A DNA stretch of 64,000 bases, from the NCBI GenBank assembly GCA_033807775.1, contig CM066322.1:23838501-23902500 (forward strand), in the 5' to 3' direction. Shown in pieces: positions 59,920-64,000 of the stretch. The notes under the pieces are model-generated. The model did no database searches and was not told the DNA's origin. It saw nothing but the letters and a program-made list of their open reading frames with translations. The position numbers were made by a program, and so were the translations under genes. The first letter of the stretch is position 1. Every line of letters begins with the position of its first letter. Source of the DNA: Saussurea involucrata. Taxonomy: Eukaryota; Streptophyta; Magnoliopsida; Asterales; Asteraceae.

Positions 59920-61272
59920 GGGAATTTAATTAAAATACCCAAAGTTTGACTTTGACTTACCAAAATACTCATTTCTCTCTTGAATTTGCCAAAATACCCA
60001 TTTTTTCCGCAAAGGAAGTCCGCGATCGCGGACATGGACCAATTTTGAAAAATTTGATCCCACGATCGCGAAGAAAAGTCCCGCAATCATGTGATTTTGA
60101 TTGTTTTGATTTGCAATTTACACTTTCAACCCCTATACTTATTTACTTATTTTACTTTATATATTTTACTTTCATAATTTTAATTTTACATTTAATACAT
60201 ACAATCGTTTATTAACTAAAATACGTTTTAATTTTAACAAGTTACACCATTATAATCGTCCCTTCGATACGTTCGAAATGAGCCCAATATTGAATATTTT
60301 TGGATTTATTTATTTTATTATATATCATATATATTACATAAAAATATTTTTAATATTTACAATTCATACCCTTATAGTTAATTATTTAATTTATGGTACA
60401 TCTCTTATTTTTTTCAATTTTGTTTTACACTCCTATCGCATTAACATAATAATCATATATTATCTAATTCATTAAATCGTTTTAAATTATTATTATTTGT
60501 ATGTGTTTATAGATATCGTGAATAGCAATAGGACAAAGTTTCACGAGAAGAATATAAAATGAGGTTTTGACAAGTTGGTATCAATTGACTCATTTAAGAA
60601 TTGTGAAAATTGGTATTTGGCGAATTATGATTCATGTGTGTTTGGAGCTGAAGTATTTGCAGTTACAGAGTATGCACAAAAGGATCGATGTCTGTCCATC
60701 ACAAAGCCTCCGCCAATTTTTAATACTTACACTTGGATCATCGATAATAAAATAAATAAAACGTATTTTAACTATAAGAGTACCATAAATTAAATAATTA
60801 ACTATAAGAATATGAATTTTAAATATACAAAATATTTTTATGTAGTATATATGATATATATTAAAATAAATAAATCCAAAAATATTCAATATTGGGCTCA
60901 TTTCGAACGTATCGAAGAGACGATTATAATGGTGTAACTTGTTAAAATTAAAACGTATTTTTTAACGTATTTTAGTTAATAAATGATTATATGTGTTAAA
61001 TGTAAAATTAAAATCATAAAAGTAAAAGTTATAAAGTAAAGTAAGTAAATAAGTATAGGGGGTGAAAGTGTAAATATCAAATCAAAACAATCAAAATCAC
61101 ATGTGTCACAGGACTTAAAATGAAACCTGGTCCGCGATCGCGGACCTAATCGCGCGAAAAATGGGTATTTTAACAAATTCGAAAAAGAAATGAGTATTTT
61201 GATAAATTAAAGTAAAACTTTGTGTATTTTAATTAATTTTCGTTAAACTTTCGGTATTTTAATTAAATTCAC
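59920..61272. mobile_element. Pack-MULE with 0.55-kb inverted arms and a captured MATH-domain exon
   Basis: Left end GGGAATTTAATTAAAATACC, right end mirror image (GTGAATTTAATTAAAATACC on the minus strand), exact 9-bp duplication AAAATAAAA (59911-59919 and 61273-61281). The arms (about 59920-60480 and 60755-61272) contain GTCCGCGATCGCGGAC and TTCGAAATGAGCCCAATATT. The centre holds a host-gene fragment. It ends 118 bp before the methyltransferase ATG. Confidence 0.85.
60512..60747 (+). pseudogene. Captured fragment of a MATH/TRAF-like domain gene
   Basis: One + strand frame reads through a TGA (60560-60562, where the family usually has Trp) and contains FHEKNIK, GFDKLVSIDSF, YDSCVFGAEVF, CLSITKPP and TYTWIID. 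This order, above all CVFGAEVF, is typical of plant MATH-domain proteins. An intron-like GTTTATAG precedes it, so genomic DNA rather than mRNA was probably captured. It is not expected to be functional. Confidence 0.72.
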
Positions 61273-61390
61273 AAAATAAAATGCCGGCAACACTCTGCCA
61301 TTTCAAATCAAACGTATATTTTGATCCTCAATGAACTCCAGTTTCTGCAACTGATCTTTTTCTCCGTTTTACCCCTCATCAACCCTAGCA

Positions 61391-62842
61391 ATGTCACTGG
61401 ACACATCAAAAATCGAAACCCTAACTCCATCCCAATTCATCACTTTCACAATTCTAAACCCCTTTAATTTCGCCTCCTATCTCCGCAGTCCACTTCTCCG
61501 CATCGCCGTCCTCGATTCTCCGACATCTCCTCCTGCCGGCAACACCCCATCAATCGCCGGCATGATCGTTCCGGGTCACCGCGAATCCGACTGGATCTTT
61601 TCCACCGAATCGGGCCATTTTCAGCTCATTCGCAACCTCCCTAACATCTCTCGCCTAATCCTCATCGGTAATAATCCCCAATTTAATTCAGAACCCAATA
61701 TTTACATTCGCCCTCCGATTATCGATAACGAGAAACTAGAAGAAGAATTGAAACCCTACGTAATCGCTTTGTATCCGACAGAGTGTTTTCAAAACGGGGT
61801 GCCCCGAGAACCCGTATTCTTGACATTTGAAGATGATACATTGTATCGTGTGACTATAAATAAATCAGTGGGCCCCGCTGTTGGTGAATTTCTTGTTGAA
61901 GATGTTGAAGTTGAAAGTAAATCCGATAATAATAATAATAAAGATTTCAGAAGGAGATTGCGGTTTAAAAGAACCCCCAATTTGATTCAAACGCAAATCC
62001 CTCTTATTCCCATTATTCGCGGTGGGGGTACTTTAGGGTTAGAATTGCCAATTCGCAATAATTTGAGTAATATGGGATTAGATTTGCCAAGTTTGAGGAA
62101 AAGCAATGAAGTTGAGTTTAGGGTTGATTTAGAGGTTTTGGTTCAACCATATTTGAATGCTATGGTTTCTGGTCTTTTCTTGATTGTTTCGCATCTTGAT
62201 TCGCGGATCCAACAAGGGTTTGTTCCGCGAGCTCTGATTGTAGGGGTTGGAGGTGGATCTTTGTTGAGTTTCTTGAACACCCAACTCGGGTTTAATGTTG
62301 TTGGAATGGAGATTGATGAGGTTGTTGTGCAGGTTGCAAGAAAGTATTTTGGGTTAAATCTTCAGAGTTCTCTTCGACTATGTATTGGAGATGGTATTCG
62401 AATGATTGAAGATTTTGCTCGCAGACGAGCAGCAGGGAATATTAGTATGCGTGTTTCGCAGGCTAGTAAAGATTATTTGGATGGTAAATTTGATGTGGTT
62501 ATGGTGGATTTGGATTCGAGTGATGCGAAAAGTGGCATTTATGCTCCTCCACCGGGAATTGTTAGGAGGCCGGTTTTTGTGGCTGCGAGATCATTTCTTT
62601 ATGATCATGGTGTTTTTATCATCAAAGTGGTTACTCCTGAAGACAAGTTTCGTGTGGGGGTGATAAACGAACTTAAAGATGTTTTTCACAAGGTGTATGA
62701 AATAGATGTTGGGAAGGAAGGTAATTTCGTTCTTGTGGCCACTGTGTCGCCAATTGGATCTAATGACAATAACAACGATTTATACATAAAAATGAGATAT
62801 GCGGTTTCAGGAGCATATGTAGATTCTATAAAGGAATTGTGA
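61391..62842 (+). CDS. SAM-dependent methyltransferase, METTL13 C-terminal-like / spermidine-synthase fold
   Basis: Intact, intronless, 483 residues. The N-terminal 230 residues are little conserved in my memory. A class I Rossmann methyltransferase domain follows: motif I LIVGVGGGSLLSF at about 281-293, acidic residue in VVGMEIDE near 304, GDG near 333, FDVVMVDLDSSDAKSG near 366-381, then FIIKVVTPE. This arrangement resembles the C-terminal half of METTL13 (eEF1A methyltransferases) and the spermidine synthase fold. Polyamine-synthase substrate motifs are not evident, so a protein methyltransferase is likelier; the substrate is unknown. A Pack-MULE ends 118 bp upstream, which leaves very little native promoter. 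The ATG follows CCTCATCAACCCTAGCA and no earlier in-frame Met is seen. Confidence 0.85.
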   Translation: MSLDTSKIETLTPSQFITFTILNPFNFASYLRSPLLRIAVLDSPTSPPAGNTPSIAGMIVPGHRESDWIFSTESGHFQLIRNLPNISRLILIGNNPQFNSEPNIYIRPPIIDNEKLEEELKPYVIALYPTECFQNGVPREPVFLTFEDDTLYRVTINKSVGPAVGEFLVEDVEVESKSDNNNNKDFRRRLRFKRTPNLIQTQIPLIPIIRGGGTLGLELPIRNNLSNMGLDLPSLRKSNEVEFRVDLEVLVQPYLNAMVSGLFLIVSHLDSRIQQGFVPRALIVGVGGGSLLSFLNTQLGFNVVGMEIDEVVVQVARKYFGLNLQSSLRLCIGDGIRMIEDFARRRAAGNISMRVSQASKDYLDGKFDVVMVDLDSSDAKSGIYAPPPGIVRRPVFVAARSFLYDHGVFIIKVVTPEDKFRVGVINELKDVFHKVYEIDVGKEGNFVLVATVSPIGSNDNNNDLYIKMRYAVSGAYVDSIKEL

Positions 62843-63380
62843 TTTCAAAGAGCCACTTCTACTTCCCAGAACAGGTTTATTCGATTTGTTACTAGTAATA
62901 GTAGTTGTAGGTTTGATGAGAAGCAGAGAGCTCGTTAAAACGTAAACATACATTGTAACCAAGAACAAGATTCCCACAAAAATTGTGAATTCTGTACATT
63001 TCTTTTACAGCTCTCAACTTTGTGTTGAATTCATTTTCCTGAAAAGCTATAGGATGCATCAAATTGATGGTTTATGTTTGTGTGTAGAATGATATGTATA
63101 ATCTTTTGATAAACTGTCAAACCAGAAATCTTATTTATCCAGGAATCAGGAGGTTTGTTTATAGATTTTCTGCAAAATACTGCAACAACTTTGAGATTTA
63201 AGGGTTTGTGGGTTCTGATTGATTCATTACTCGATCAAACGATATCCTGCATAAACTTGTTAGGTTTCTAATGTTCCACTATTATAATCAGTACTCGAAT
63301 ATAAAGGGTTTTGGTGTTCCATGGTTTTCTTATTACGATTTTCAAAGGTTTTAATAAATTCCAACAAAGCTTTTAGGTTA
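62843..63380. other. 3' flank of the methyltransferase gene
   Basis: Contains the probable 3' UTR (roughly to 63050) and no other gene. Confidence 0.45.
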
Positions 63381-63608
63381 AAACATCTCGAATGGTTGTT
63401 TGAAGATGACTTGAAAAAGGATTGAAAAAAGCTTGACCATTGAAGAAATCACTTGACTGATCAAATGGTTGATGTTGTTCGAGTCTTTGAAAAATAGAAT
63501 GTGAGAAGCAAAAGAGATAGAAAGTACATTAAGGTGGACCCAACAACCTTTTTATATATTTTTATTTTGTTCAAGTCATCCACGATAGCTTCACCATTGT
63601 GGATGCCC
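63381..63608. mobile_element. Tourist-like MITE
   Basis: Ends AAACATCTCGAATGGTTG and CACCATTGTGGATGCCC are imperfect inverted repeats. TTA duplications at 63378-63380 and 63609-63611. It resembles the MITE at 24460-26411 at its ends. Confidence 0.6.
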
Positions 63609-63611
63609 TTA

Positions 63612-64000
63612 TGGCTTTTTAAGAGTGTGCAGGTCTATTGAGTTGGGTTGATTTATCTAAAGTCATTTAAACAACACAACCCTCAAGTAAGATTCGAACC
63701 TACGACCAATCGACCGCTCTAATTTTTTCTGAAGAATTCGCCATGTTATATGACAATTCTGTAACAACTGTCAGGCCATGTATTAATTTTTTAACATTCC
63801 AAAATCACTATGTAAAATTAAGGAGTGTGTTCCAATCAATGTGAGATAGGGAACCAGGCTCCAAAGCCCAATTATACATGTTTTAGTTTTTCTACTTTTT
63901 AAACTAATTTCACAATTTTTTATTCTACCTTCCAAAGAATCATTCTATGAAGTGAATTTCACATGTCATTTTAAAATATTTATGTTCTTTTAATTTGTAT
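63612..64000. other. Spacer
   Basis: On the minus strand GGTTCGAATCTTACTTG near 63690 is B-box-like, but no A box or poly(A) is present. No other feature. Confidence 0.4.

Noticed and set aside
63680..63710. tRNA B-box-like sequence on the minus strand
   Set aside because: No A box at the proper distance and no acceptor stem.

Overview
This window is plant nuclear DNA, most likely from a eudicot. The evidence is a 19-exon GT-AG gene for a plant-only DNA demethylase (ROS1/DEMETER family) and long AT-rich spacers. It also has the full range of plant transposons: Athila-like and chromovirus-like LTR elements, a TRIM, a tRNA-derived SINE, a Helitron, and MULE, hAT and Tourist-type DNA elements. 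I cannot name the species. Only two intact host genes are visible, both on the + strand: a ROS1-type 5-methylcytosine DNA glycosylase (41498-50559, 1950 codons after splicing) and an intronless SAM-dependent methyltransferase-like gene (61391-62842).

From 1 to 26.4 kb the window is a nest of LTR retrotransposons. An Athila-like element (+ strand; gag-protease but no pol; 3' LTR 4055-5340) sits inside the gag-protease frame of a minus-strand Ty3/gypsy element (A). The 5' LTR of A (7580-7687 plus 15364-16985) is split by a related element B (7688-15358, target duplication GCGGA). A third relative, C, entered a Tourist-like MITE (target duplication TTTTA). The stretch from the LTR of A into the interior of C was then duplicated in tandem (offset exactly 6,978 bp), and the second copy of C collapsed to a solo LTR. 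B and C have long, nearly identical LTRs but wrecked interiors, so they look like non-autonomous families moved by enzymes from elsewhere.

From 26.4 to 40.5 kb is AT-rich spacer dotted with MITEs. Several show intact or nearly intact target duplications: 9 bp for Mutator-like, 8 bp for hAT-like, TTA for PIF/Harbinger-like. A plus-strand LTR remnant (D, about 32.05-33.66 kb) carries five successive stem-loops with different stems but a shared 18-nt loop. From 50.6 to 61.3 kb lie a SINE, a Helitron, a 2.8-kb MULE containing a hAT element and a TRIM, and a 1.35-kb Pack-MULE that carries a piece of a MATH-domain gene and ends 118 bp before the methyltransferase start codon.

The strongest unusual signals are RNA-like. 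All LTRs of families A, B, C and D have an array of CCGG-centred palindromes at the same distance from the LTR start (about 500-1000 bp), followed by a stem-loop cluster and then a CTCACTAG motif. Stem changes between families are compensatory. This looks like a structured retrotransposon leader RNA whose layout is kept while its sequence drifts.
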